Assembly (NCBI GenBank): GCA_016702555.1
Contig: JADJDV010000005.1
Location: 434,001-498,000, forward strand
Direction: 5' to 3'
Length of the DNA: 64,000 bases
Source of the DNA: Burkholderiales bacterium
GTDB taxonomy: Bacteria > Pseudomonadota > Gammaproteobacteria > Burkholderiales > Burkholderiaceae_C
Every line of letters starts with the position of its first letter. The first letter of the stretch is position 1. A program made the translations under genes and the position numbers. Positions 53,418-61,507 of the stretch are shown here, piece by piece. Below the pieces are notes generated by a model that was given only the letters and a program-made list of their open reading frames with translations, was not told where the DNA came from and did no database searches.

Positions 53418-54299
53418 TCACCACCCATGCACGGCGTCGTCGGGAAACTCGCCCGACTTGACCGCGCGCACATAGGCCTCGATGGCCGCCTTCACCGTGC
53501 CGGCATCCTGCATGAAGTTGCGCACGAACTTCGGCATCTTGCCGAGGTTGATGCCGAGCATGTCGTGCATCACCAGCACCTGGCCCGCCGTCCCCTGGCC
53601 GGCGCCAATGCCGATGGTGTGGCAGTGCGGCAGCTCGGCCGTCAGGCGGGCCGCCAGCGCCGCCGGCACCATCTCCAGCACCAGCATGGCGGCGCCGGCG
53701 TCCTGCAGCTCCAGCGCCTGCCGGCGCAGGGTTTGCGCGGCGCCGTCGTCACGCCCCTGCACGCGGTAGCCGCCCAAGGCGTGCACGGTCTGCGGCGTCA
53801 ATCCGAGGTGGGCGCACACCGGAATGCCGCGCTCGACCAGAAAGCGCACCGTCGGCGTGGTCCAACCGCCACCCTCCAGCTTGACCATATGCGCGCCGGC
53901 CTGCATCAGCACCGTGGCCGAGCGCAGCGCCTGCTCGGGCGACTCGTGGTAGCTGCCGAACGGCAGATCCGCCACCAGCCAGGCCGTGCCCTGCACCCGG
54001 TACAGACCGCGCGCCACGCTTTCGGTGTGGTAGCGCATGGTCTCCAGCGTCACGCCGACGGTGGACGGCAGGCCCTGGCACACCATGCCAAGCGAATCGC
54101 CCACCAACAGGCATTCGACGCCGGCCGCATCGGCCACGGCGGCAAAGGTGGCGTCGTAGGCGGTGAGCATGGTGATCTTCTCGCCGGCGGCGCGCAACTG
54201 CGCCAGCCGCGGCAGGCTGACCGGCCGGCGCTGCGGCAACGGCGAGGCCGGGGGCAGCGTGCCGTAGGGCGAGCCGGTGGGGGCGGCTGGCTGAGTCAT
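53418..54299 (-). CDS. panB: 3-methyl-2-oxobutanoate hydroxymethyltransferase
   Basis: A 293-residue TIM-barrel enzyme making ketopantoate with methylene-tetrahydrofolate. Family signatures are ITMLTAYDATFA, LLVGDSLGMVCQG, MVKLEGGGWTTP, HLGLTPQTVHALGG and IGIGAGQGTAGQVLVMHDMLG. The N-terminal 30 residues are Pro-rich and longer than usual. It forms a panB-panC operon. Confidence 0.95.
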   Translation of the reverse strand: MTQPAAPTGSPYGTLPPASPLPQRRPVSLPRLAQLRAAGEKITMLTAYDATFAAVADAAGVECLLVGDSLGMVCQGLPSTVGVTLETMRYHTESVARGLYRVQGTAWLVADLPFGSYHESPEQALRSATVLMQAGAHMVKLEGGGWTTPTVRFLVERGIPVCAHLGLTPQTVHALGGYRVQGRDDGAAQTLRRQALELQDAGAAMLVLEMVPAALAARLTAELPHCHTIGIGAGQGTAGQVLVMHDMLGINLGKMPKFVRNFMQDAGTVKAAIEAYVRAVKSGEFPDDAVHGW

Positions 54300-54459
54300 G
54301 GGCTTGAATGGAGCGTGAGCAAAGACCGCGCGAGTCTAGTCCAGCGCCAAGGCGTGGGCGCCGCTCGTCGCCAGCAAGCGCGCGGTGTTTGCGCACGATC
54401 AAACCGAAGCCGCTGGCCGGCCGCACCCGTGCCCGCCAACACGTGGTGGTGAGCGAGCA

Positions 54460-55005
54460 TCACTCCAGCGTCAGCACCTCGCCGAACGGCAGCACATCGC
54501 CTGGCCAGTCCCTGGCGCGTGCCGGCAGGCGCATGCCGCGCGACAGCAGCAGCGCGGCGCGCATCACGCCGGCGTGGGTGATCCACACCGCGTCGCGGCC
54601 GCCAGCGCGCCAGGCGTCCCAGGCGGCGGCCACGCGCGCCATCAGCGCGCGCACCGGTTCGCCGTTGCCGCCCGGCGGCACCTCGGCGAAGTCGGCCAGC
54701 CAGACGTCGAACTCGGCGCGGTCGATGTCGGCCCAGCGCACGCCTTCCCAGGCACCAAAATGCAGCTCGCGCAGGCGCGGGTCGATGGCAGCGATCAGAC
54801 CCGGTCGTCGCGCCTGCAGCGCCACGGCCAGTTGCCGGCAACGCAGCAGTGGCGACACCTGCAGACTCAAGCCCGGCGGCAACTGCGTCGCCAGCCGCTC
54901 AGCCACCTGCCGCGTCGCCAGCGTGTGCGCCGGCAGGTCGGTGCTGCCGTAGCACAGGCCCGCGGCCGCCAGCGGCTCGGCGTGACGCACCAGCCAGAGC
55001 TTCAT
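54460..55005 (-). CDS. cobC: alpha-ribazole phosphatase-like histidine phosphatase
   Basis: A 181-residue histidine phosphatase starting KLWLVRHAEPLAAAGLCYG, where the His of LVRHAEP is phosphorylated; supporting residues are in SPLLRCRQLA, LRELHFGAWEGVRW and WITHAGVMRA. It overlaps cobS by 4 bp, which strongly suggests it is the CobC enzyme removing the 5'-phosphate from alpha-ribazole phosphate (or adenosylcobalamin phosphate) in nucleotide loop assembly. Confidence 0.85.
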   Translation of the reverse strand: MKLWLVRHAEPLAAAGLCYGSTDLPAHTLATRQVAERLATQLPPGLSLQVSPLLRCRQLAVALQARRPGLIAAIDPRLRELHFGAWEGVRWADIDRAEFDVWLADFAEVPPGGNGEPVRALMARVAAAWDAWRAGGRDAVWITHAGVMRAALLLSRGMRLPARARDWPGDVLPFGEVLTLE

Positions 55006-55802
55006 GCCAGGCCCAGCGCGATGCCGAGGTACAGCGCCAGCTCGGACAACTGCTGCGTCGCGCCCAGCGTGTCGCCGGTGAAACCCTGCAGGCGCCGCCG
55101 CAGCAGGCGCAGCAGATACGCCACCACGAGCAGCCACAGCAGCAGCGCCAGCACGGCGCCGGCCACATCCGTGAGCCGGCCCAGCAGCGCCAGCGCCGGT
55201 ACGCACCACAGCAGCGCCAGCACCAGCGCCCCGCCCGATACCGCGTCGGCCAACGGCTTGGATTTGCTGCCCGCCGCATCGGCCACATAGGGCAGCCGCG
55301 CCATCACCAGCAGCGGCGCCAGGCGCGACAGCACGTGCGCCACCAGCAGCGCCATGGTGGCCGATGCCGCACCCTGCTGCGCGATCAGGGCCAGCAGCGC
55401 CAGCTTCAGCCCCAACGCCAGCAGCAGCGTGACGCTGCCGTAGCTGCCGATGCGCGAGTCCTTCATGATCTCCAGCGCCCGCTCACGCGTGGTGCCGCCG
55501 CCCAGCCCATCGGCGGTATCGGCCAGTCCGTCCTCGTGAAACACGCCGGTAAGCCACACCGTCGCCGCGGTCGACAACAGCGCCGCCACCAGCGCGCCCA
55601 GCGGCCCCGCCGGCAGCCCGCGCAGTGCCAGCCACAGCACCAGCGCGCCGACGCCGCCGACGATCCAGCCGACGCCCGGGAAATGCGCCGCGCTGGCGCG
55701 CAGCATCGCCGGGCTGTAGCCGACCCAGTTGGCCAGTCGCCCGGTGACGGGAATCCGCGTGAAGAACTGCAGGGCCAGCAGGAAGTGGCGCACGCCGTTC
55801 AT
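55002..55802 (-). CDS. cobS: adenosylcobinamide-GDP ribazoletransferase
   Basis: A 266-residue polytopic membrane enzyme: FLLALQFFTRIPV at the N-terminus, then FPGVGWIVGGVGAL, TGVFHEDGLADTADGLGGG (the acidic metal-binding signature) and KDSRIGSYG. Several hydrophobic segments follow. It joins alpha-ribazole (phosphate) to adenosyl-GDP-cobinamide. It is coupled to cobC by an ATGA overlap. Confidence 0.93.
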   Translation of the reverse strand: MNGVRHFLLALQFFTRIPVTGRLANWVGYSPAMLRASAAHFPGVGWIVGGVGALVLWLALRGLPAGPLGALVAALLSTAATVWLTGVFHEDGLADTADGLGGGTTRERALEIMKDSRIGSYGSVTLLLALGLKLALLALIAQQGAASATMALLVAHVLSRLAPLLVMARLPYVADAAGSKSKPLADAVSGGALVLALLWCVPALALLGRLTDVAGAVLALLLWLLVVAYLLRLLRRRLQGFTGDTLGATQQLSELALYLGIALGLA

Positions 55803-55826
55803 GGCCGGGCGGATGGCGGCGCCACG

Positions 55827-57035
55827 TCAGCGCCCCGCGGCCTCGTCATCGATGGCCTGCTGCACCGCGCGGTAGAAGTCGTCGCGCGCCTGCATCGGGC
55901 CGGGATCGCGTGCGCCACCGCCCCAGTTGGCGTTGGAGACGATCACCAACTCGCGCTTGGGATCGATGAAGATGCCCTGGCCGAAGATGCCGCGCGCGGC
56001 AAAGCTGCCGTCGTCGTAGGTCCACCACTGGTAGCCGTAGCCGCGCCCTGGCTCGCCGATGTCGGCCTGTTTGCTGGTCGCCTGCGCCAGCCAGCCGTCG
56101 GGCACGATGCTCTGGCCATTCACACGCGCACCCTCCAGAATGAACAGGCCGAAGCGCGCATAGTCGCGCGGCGCCGCCTGCACGCAGCAGCCGCTGATTT
56201 CCTGCCCGGATTTGCTGAGGATCCAGGTGGCGGTCTGTTCCATGCCAGCCGGTTGCCAGATCTTCTCCTGCAGGTATTGCGCCAGCGGCTTGCCGGTGGC
56301 CTGGCTGACCAGGATGCCGACCAGGTTGGTCTCGCCGGTGCTGTAGAGCCAGCGCGTACCGGCCGGCGCCGCGCGCGGCAGGCGGCGCATGTAGCTGACC
56401 AGCGCGTCGACGCCCTGCTCCGGCTGGTGGTTGTTGAAGCGCGCCACGTCGGACTGCGGATCGGCGTAGTCCTCGTTCCACTGCACGCCCGAGGTCATGG
56501 TCAGCAACTGCCGCACGCTGACCTCGTCGTAGGCCGAGCCCTTCAGCTGCGGGATGTAGTCGCTGACCTTGTCGTCCATGCTGCGGATGGCGCCGTCGCG
56601 CAGCGCCGCACCGGCCAGGGTGGAGGTCAGCGACTTGGCGACCGAGAAGCTGGTCCAGCGCCCGCTGTGGTCGAAGCCGAGGCCGTAGCGCTCCAGGCGC
56701 AGCTTGCCACCCTGCACGATCAGCAGCGCGGCGCTGCGCTGGCCAGCCATGTAGGCGTCCACGTCCAGCGGCAGCTTGAGCGGCGCGCCCGCCGGCAAGG
56801 GCCGTGGCGTGGGGCTGGGCGCCACGGTGCGCCACTTGGCCAGCAGCTTGATGCGGTCGAGCGCGCGAAAGGCGGCATCGCGCTGCGGCACGCTCCAGAA
56901 CAGCAGGTCGCGGTTGGTCGGCAAGGTGCTGATCAGACCGCGCGTTTCCTTGTCGAGGCTGAACCAGCCAATGCCGCCAGCGGCCAGCAGCGCCACCAGC
57001 GCACCCAGCACGACCCGCACCAGTATTCTCTTCAT
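55827..57035 (-). CDS. membrane-anchored serine hydrolase (beta-lactamase/class C family)
   Basis: A 402-residue protein with an N-terminal membrane anchor (about residues 5-25) and a periplasmic serine hydrolase domain. The S-x-x-K nucleophile motif is SVAK at 131-134, a YSTGETN block acts as the Y-x-N-type second motif, and GYGYQWW and GIFGQGIFIDP lie near the third. These enzymes are esterases, amidases or peptidases, not necessarily beta-lactamases. It lies between cobS and cobT but has no obvious role in cobalamin synthesis. Confidence 0.85.
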   Translation of the reverse strand: MKRILVRVVLGALVALLAAGGIGWFSLDKETRGLISTLPTNRDLLFWSVPQRDAAFRALDRIKLLAKWRTVAPSPTPRPLPAGAPLKLPLDVDAYMAGQRSAALLIVQGGKLRLERYGLGFDHSGRWTSFSVAKSLTSTLAGAALRDGAIRSMDDKVSDYIPQLKGSAYDEVSVRQLLTMTSGVQWNEDYADPQSDVARFNNHQPEQGVDALVSYMRRLPRAAPAGTRWLYSTGETNLVGILVSQATGKPLAQYLQEKIWQPAGMEQTATWILSKSGQEISGCCVQAAPRDYARFGLFILEGARVNGQSIVPDGWLAQATSKQADIGEPGRGYGYQWWTYDDGSFAARGIFGQGIFIDPKRELVIVSNANWGGGARDPGPMQARDDFYRAVQQAIDDEAAGR

Positions 57036-57099
57036 CGCGTGTTCCTTCTGCCCACCAAGCTTTGGCATGGTAACGGCGGCCGCTGCGGCGCGGTTTGCC

Positions 57100-58146
57100 T
57101 CAAGCCTTGTCCGAGACGCCGGCCGACTCGAAGCTCGCCATCTCGTTGATGATGCGGCAGGCCGATTCCAGCATCGGCCAGGCCAGCGCCGCGCCGCTGC
57201 CCTCGCCCACGCGCATGCCGAGGTCGAGCAGCGGCTCGGCGTCCAGCACTTGCAGCAGGCGCGCGTGGCCGCGCTCATCCGAGCGGTGGGCGAACACGCA
57301 GCGCTGCTCCACCAGCGGCGCGATGCGGCTGGCGACCAGCACCGCGCTGCTGGCAATGAAGCCATCGACCACGATCACGCGCCGCTCAGCCGCCGCCTGC
57401 AGCACGCTGCCGACCATGGTGGCGATCTCGAAGCCGCCCAGCGCGGCCAGCGCCGCCAAGGGCTCGGTCGCCCCGGCGTTGGCGGCCAGCGCCTGGCGCA
57501 GCACCGCCGTCTTGCGCGCGATGCCCGCCGCATCCAGTCCGGTGCCGGCGCCCGTCACCTCGGCCACGTCGATGCCGCCCAGGCGCGCCGTCAGCAGCGC
57601 CGCCGGACTGGTGTTGCCGATGCCCATTTCGCCCAGCAGCAGTGCGTTGCCGGGCAGTGTCTTCACCAGTTCGATGCCGTTGGCGACCGCCTGCGCGCAC
57701 TGCTCGGGCGTCATCGCGGCGCCGATCGAGCAGTCCTGCGTGCCGGGCGCGATCTTGCGCACGAGCAGGCCGGGCGTCGCATCGAAGTCGCGCCGAACGC
57801 CGCAATCGACCACCGTCTGCGCGATGCCGTGCTGACGCGCCAGCACGCTCACCGCCGCGCCACCGGCCAGGAAGTTGCCGACCATCTGCCCCGTGACGTC
57901 GCTCGGATAGGCCGACACGCCTCGCGCCGCAATACCGTGATCGGCGGCGAACACCACCAGTTGCGGTTGCACCAAGTGCGGCTCGGCCGTGCCCAGGATC
58001 AGGCCCAGCCGCTGCGCCAGCGCCGCCAGTCGACCCAGCGCGCCGTGCGGCACGGTCTTGCGGTCGATGCGCTGCTGCAGGGCGGTGGCCAGCGCGGCGT
58101 CGTGCAGGTCGGGAATGTCGGGAATGTCGGGAATCGTCAAGGGCAT
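57100..58146 (-). CDS. cobT: nicotinate-nucleotide-dimethylbenzimidazole phosphoribosyltransferase
   Basis: A 348-residue CobT. Motifs include GALGRLAALAQRLGLI, VVFAADHGIAARGVSAYP, GEMGIGNTSPAALL, GFEIATMVGS, FAHRSDERGH and the C-terminal GMRVGEGSGAALAWP with the catalytic glutamate. It activates the lower ligand as alpha-ribazole phosphate. The N-terminus has a triple Ile-Pro-Asp repeat, encoded by three tandem GGGAATGTC-type 9-mers (about 58111-58137). Confidence 0.94.
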   Translation of the reverse strand: MPLTIPDIPDIPDLHDAALATALQQRIDRKTVPHGALGRLAALAQRLGLILGTAEPHLVQPQLVVFAADHGIAARGVSAYPSDVTGQMVGNFLAGGAAVSVLARQHGIAQTVVDCGVRRDFDATPGLLVRKIAPGTQDCSIGAAMTPEQCAQAVANGIELVKTLPGNALLLGEMGIGNTSPAALLTARLGGIDVAEVTGAGTGLDAAGIARKTAVLRQALAANAGATEPLAALAALGGFEIATMVGSVLQAAAERRVIVVDGFIASSAVLVASRIAPLVEQRCVFAHRSDERGHARLLQVLDAEPLLDLGMRVGEGSGAALAWPMLESACRIINEMASFESAGVSDKA

Positions 58147-58886
58147 GTGATTTCGTCGGTGATCAAGAACTTCAGCGCGCAATCAGCGCATCGAGCACGC
58201 CCGGCGCGCAGGCGCCGGCCAGTGCATCGGCCAGGCCGTCGAACACGGCGTCGAGCGTCGGCACTTCGGCGCCAAACAGCGCCTGCAGCACGGCCGCGTC
58301 CTCGAACAGGCCGTGCAGGTACACACCCAGCACGTTGCCGGCCACGTTCTGCCAGGCCAGACCGGGGATGACCTCGCGCGCGACGTCGCCCTTGGCGGCC
58401 ATGGCGGGGTGCTGCGCGGTCTGGCCGCTGTGGATCTCGTAGCCGCTCACGGGCACACCGGACAGCGCCGACCACGGTCCGGTGAGTTGGTCAAAGCTCG
58501 CCGACGTGCGGCGCACCGTCTTGACCGGGTCGAAGCTGGTCACCAGCGGCAGCAAGCCCAGCCCCGGCCCGTTGCCCTCGGCGCCCTGCGACTCGACGCC
58601 GTGCAGGTCGATCAAGGCCTCGCCCAGCATCTGCAGCCCGCCGCAAATGCCGAGCACACGCCCGCCGTGCGCCGCGATCGCCGCATCCAGCCCCTGCGCG
58701 CGCAGCCAGGCCAGATCGGCGGCCGTGGCCTTGCTGCCGGGCAGGATCACGGTGTCGGCGCCGTGCAGATCGGACGGCGTGCGCGCCCAGACGAGGTGCA
58801 CGCCGGGCAGGTTCTTGAGCGGCTGGAATTCGTCCAGGTTGCTGATGCGGGGATAGGCGACGATGGCGATGTGGCGTGGGTGCACG

Positions 58887-58926
58887 CCCTCACCCCCACC
58901 CTCTCCCGCAGGCGGGAGAGGGAGAG
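58887..58926. repeat. REP-like palindrome inside the cobQ coding frame
   Basis: A CCCTCACCCCCACCCTCTCC-type head followed by the CCCGCAGGCGGG hairpin. It is read through as a Pro/Gly/Glu-rich insert in CobQ between two conserved regions. It shares the CCTCACCCC-ACCCTCTCC core with the pair at 59520-59623. Confidence 0.75.
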
Positions 58927-59519
58927 TCGCAATGACACGGTCATCAAACACCCCATCCTCTTCCGGCAAGCCATGCCCAAAGCGCATCGGCACCACCGCC
59001 ACCGTCGGCACGCCGGTGAGTTGCTGCAGCTGCTCGGGCGCCGGCGCCAGCAGCGTGGCATCGCCGCGAAACTTGTTCAGCACAAAACCTGCGATGCGCG
59101 CACGATCCGCCTCGGGCAACAGCGCCCAGGTGCCATACAGGTGCGCAAACGCCCCGCCACGGTCGATGTCGGCCACGAGCAGGCAGCGCGCGTCGGCGCC
59201 GCGCGCCACGCGCAGGTTGACCACGTCGCTGCCCATCAGGTTGATCTCGGCCGGCGAGCCGGCGCCTTCGATCACCACCACGTCGTTCTCGGCCCGCAGC
59301 GCATCCAGCGCGGCGGTGATCTGCGGCCACACGCGCTCGCTGCGGCCACGCCAGGGCAAGTCGGTCAGCTCGCGGCTGACCTGGCCCATCAGCACCACTT
59401 GGCTGTGCGTGTCGGCTTCGGGCTTGAGCAGCAGCGGGTTCATGCGCACGTCGGGCACGGCGCGCGCGGCCAGGGCCTGGAAGTACTGGGCGGAGCCGAT
59501 TTCGCCCAAGAGCGCGGCA

Positions 59520-59623
59520 CCCTCACCCCAGCCCTCTCCCGCGTGCGGGAGAAGGAGCGAGTCCACTGTCAGTGCATCGGCTGTTGCTCCCTCTCCCCAC
59601 TGGGGAGAGGGCTGGGGTGAGGG
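59520..59623. repeat. REPIN-like inverted pair of REP palindromes in cobQ
   Basis: Two REP-like units in inverted orientation: perfect 21-bp outer arms at 59520-59540 and 59603-59623, each followed inward by its own small GC hairpin, spaced by about 60 bp. Total length is 104 bp. This is the layout of REPINs, which are moved by RAYT-type transposases; no rayt gene is in the window. Confidence 0.8.
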
Positions 59624-59805
59624 CCGGCGGCGCTATGAGGGGAAACAAACCCCGCCACCACCCGCGCGTTGTTGCTCATGTTCTGCGCCTTGAACGGCGC
59701 GACCTTCAAGCCCCGGTCAGCGTAGTAGCGGCACAGCGCGGTGGCGATCCAGCTCTTGCCGGCGCCGCTGCTGGTGCCCAGCACCATCACACAGCGCGCG
59801 CTCAT

Positions 59806-60095
59806 GCGGCGGTCACGCCGAGCGGGCGGCAAGCGCTGCCGTCGGCTGGGCGCGTATCAACTGAACAGGTTCGGGGAAACATCATTCTTGTTCTGCGGGC
59901 CAATCGGCCGGATTGGGGGCGCACCGATCTTATCGGCAAGGGCGCGCGTGGCCCGTTCAATCCCGATGCACACCTCATCGATGCAGGCTCTCTGTCACGC
60001 CTACCATGCAGACAGCGCCCATCCGAGCCCAGCACCATGATTCTTCTCGATGCCCTGAGTCCCGCGCCCCGCTGATCGGTCAGCGCAAGAACGGT
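59806..60095. other. sodX-cobQ spacer
   Basis: About 290 bp without a recognisable gene on either strand. It includes the perfect short palindrome CCAATCGGCCGGATTGG near 59910-59926. I looked for a cobalamin riboswitch here and did not see its conserved boxes. Confidence 0.5.
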
Positions 60096-60557
60096 TCAGC
60101 AGCGCGCCGACGGCAGCTCAGTAATCATGGGGACGGGCGTCCCGGACGGGACCGGGTATGACACCCCGCGCCCCACCAGCTTGCCGATCAGCGCCGCCCG
60201 CTCGATGTACGGTTCGCGCCAGCTGCGGCTGTCGCTTGACTTATCGCGGTGGTCGCCCAGCAGGAAGTAGTGGTTCGGCGGCACCCGGTAGCGGTCGCTG
60301 AACACGCTGGGCGCAGCATAGGGCTCGGCCAAGGCGCGGCCGTCGATGCTGACCCGGCCGGCCTCGATGCGCACCGTCTCACCCGGCAGGCCGATCACGC
60401 GCTTGACCACCGCCTGGCCCAGTTCGCGCGACTGCACCACCACCACGTCGCCACGCCGGACCGGCGTGCGGCGCCACAGCCGGCGCGTCAGCGCCAGGCG
60501 GCCATCGGGCAGCGCCGGCGCCATCGAGTGCGAGCGGATGCGCGTGAGCCAGAACAT
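60096..60557 (-). CDS. sodX: SodX-like S26 maturation peptidase
   Basis: A 153-residue signal-peptidase-fold enzyme without an N-terminal membrane anchor. The Ser/Lys dyad is S11 in RSHSMAPALPDG and K52 in AVVKRVIGLPGE; box E is LLGDHRDKSSDSRSW at about 99-113. Size, lack of anchor and the RIRSHSMAP start match the nickel-type superoxide dismutase maturation protease (SodX). Its start codon overlaps the stop of the upstream DUF6448 gene by one base, so the two are coupled. No sodN is in the window. Confidence 0.85.
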   Translation of the reverse strand: MFWLTRIRSHSMAPALPDGRLALTRRLWRRTPVRRGDVVVVQSRELGQAVVKRVIGLPGETVRIEAGRVSIDGRALAEPYAAPSVFSDRYRVPPNHYFLLGDHRDKSSDSRSWREPYIERAALIGKLVGRGVSYPVPSGTPVPMITELPSARC

Positions 60558-61168
60558 CAGTGGTGTCCGGCAGCACCCGCCCCATGCCCCTGCGCCGTGT
60601 GCGCGTGGGCGTGGTGGTCGTGGTCATGGCCTTCGGCGTACTTGAAGAACGCCACGTAGGCGTCCATGTAGCCGCGCGCCGCGACCAGATCGTCGGTGTC
60701 GAAATCCTTCAGCGCCAGTGCGCGATCGAAGCGCTGTTCCAGTTCCGCCCAACGCTTGTCATCGATCAGGCCGCGCAAGGGCTCGATGCTGCCGCGCTCC
60801 AGCGCCTCGTCGGCGGCACGCACCTGCGGCGGCACCTCGGTGCCGATGGGCTTGATGCCCTCGTAGCTGGCGCCCTCGCCGGCGCGGTGGATGCGCACCA
60901 GGTTCTCCAGAAACCACTGGTCGGCCAATGCCGCCGCCTCGCCGCCGGCCGCACGCACGCGGCGCGCGCGCTCGAAGACTCCGCGGACCTCGTCCTCGGC
61001 GTCCGCCTGCACCCACTTCAGGGCGATGTTGACATTGCCCGAATCCAGCGCGCGGCGGCCATCGACCACGGCCGGGCCATCGGCGGTGTCGCAGTGCGCC
61101 GATGCGGGCCGGACAAGCCGTGCGGCCAGGGCCGTGGCAAGGCGGTGAAGGGAAGTAACGATGTTCAT
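60557..61168 (-). CDS. DUF6448 protein with predicted His-Cys-Asp mature N-terminus
   Basis: A 203-residue protein. Residues 1-24 look like a weak export signal ending PASA, after which the chain begins HCDTADGPAV (H25, C26, D27). A helical body follows (NVNIALKWVQADAEDEVRGVFE, then DQWFLENLVRIHRAGEGASYEG), typical of DUF6448, and the C-terminal about 20 residues are His-rich (HDHDHHAHAH). The exposed H-C-D recalls the nickel hook of NiSOD (HCDLPCG), but the second hook Cys is absent. IS3 copy 2 sits two bases upstream of its ATG. Confidence 0.75.
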   Translation of the reverse strand: MNIVTSLHRLATALAARLVRPASAHCDTADGPAVVDGRRALDSGNVNIALKWVQADAEDEVRGVFERARRVRAAGGEAAALADQWFLENLVRIHRAGEGASYEGIKPIGTEVPPQVRAADEALERGSIEPLRGLIDDKRWAELEQRFDRALALKDFDTDDLVAARGYMDAYVAFFKYAEGHDHDHHAHAHTAQGHGAGAAGHH

Positions 61169-61238
61169 GATGACCTGCTCCCCTCTAGCCGTACCAATCT
61201 GAAGTAGCAGGAGTCCGCCAACCAGGAGAATGGCGGAC

Positions 61239-61505
61239 ATGAGGAAGAGCAAGTTCACGGAGGAACAGATCATCGGGTTCCTCAAGCAGGCGGAGGCCGG
61301 CATGGCCGTGGCGGAGATCTGCCGCAAGGGCGGTTTTTCAGACGCGACGTTCTACAAGTGGCGCGCCAAGTTCGGCGGCATGGAGGTGTCGGACGCGAGG
61401 CGGCTGCGCGAGCTGGAGGCGGAAAACGCCAAGCTCAAGAGCCTGCTGGCCGAGGCGCATCTGGACATGCATGCGCTCAAGAGCGTTCTCGGGGTAAAGC
61501 GCTAG
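61239..61505 (+). CDS. IS3-family OrfA
   Basis: An 88-residue HTH/leucine-zipper protein: RKSKFTEEQIIGFLKQAEAG, then AEICRKGGFSDATFYKWRAK and the heptad-rich RRLRELEAENAKLKSLLAEAHLDMHALKSVL. It binds the element ends and forms the N-terminal part of the OrfAB transposase when a -1 frameshift joins it to OrfB. ATG 61239 is preferred to the ATG three codons upstream. Confidence 0.9.
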   Translation: MRKSKFTEEQIIGFLKQAEAGMAVAEICRKGGFSDATFYKWRAKFGGMEVSDARRLRELEAENAKLKSLLAEAHLDMHALKSVLGVKR

Positions 61506-61507
61506 CC

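Larger units (their letters stand above)
58172..59805 (-). pseudogene. cobQ: cobyric acid synthase, interrupted by a REP pair
   Basis: The N-terminus (CVMVLGTSSGAGKSWIATAL, then FKAQNMSNNARVVAG) is intact, as is the C-terminal part from GEIGSAQYFQALAARA through LGICGGLQMLGEAL (glutamine amidotransferase Cys) and YEIHSGQT. Between them about 140 bp of extra DNA holds an inverted pair of REP-like palindromes (59520-59623), introduces a TGA stop at 59569-59571 and shifts the frame. A second REP-like palindrome (58887-58926) is inserted in frame in the linker, adding LPLPPAGEGGGEG. CobQ amidates cobyrinic acid side chains; without repair this copy should be non-functional. Confidence 0.85.

Noticed and set aside
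58111..58137. CRISPR-like tandem repeat
   Set aside because: It is three 9-bp units inside the cobT coding frame (Ile-Pro-Asp repeats) without spacers or cas genes; no CRISPR array was seen anywhere in the window.
59806..60095. Cobalamin riboswitch expected upstream of cobQ or near the sodX-cobQ gap
   Set aside because: I searched this gap and 62437-62649 on both strands for the conserved B12-box core (GCCACTG-type) and its partner boxes and did not see them.
60557..61168. Calling the DUF6448 gene a nickel superoxide dismutase
   Set aside because: Only the first three hook residues match; the second hook cysteine and the rest of the NiSOD sequence are absent.
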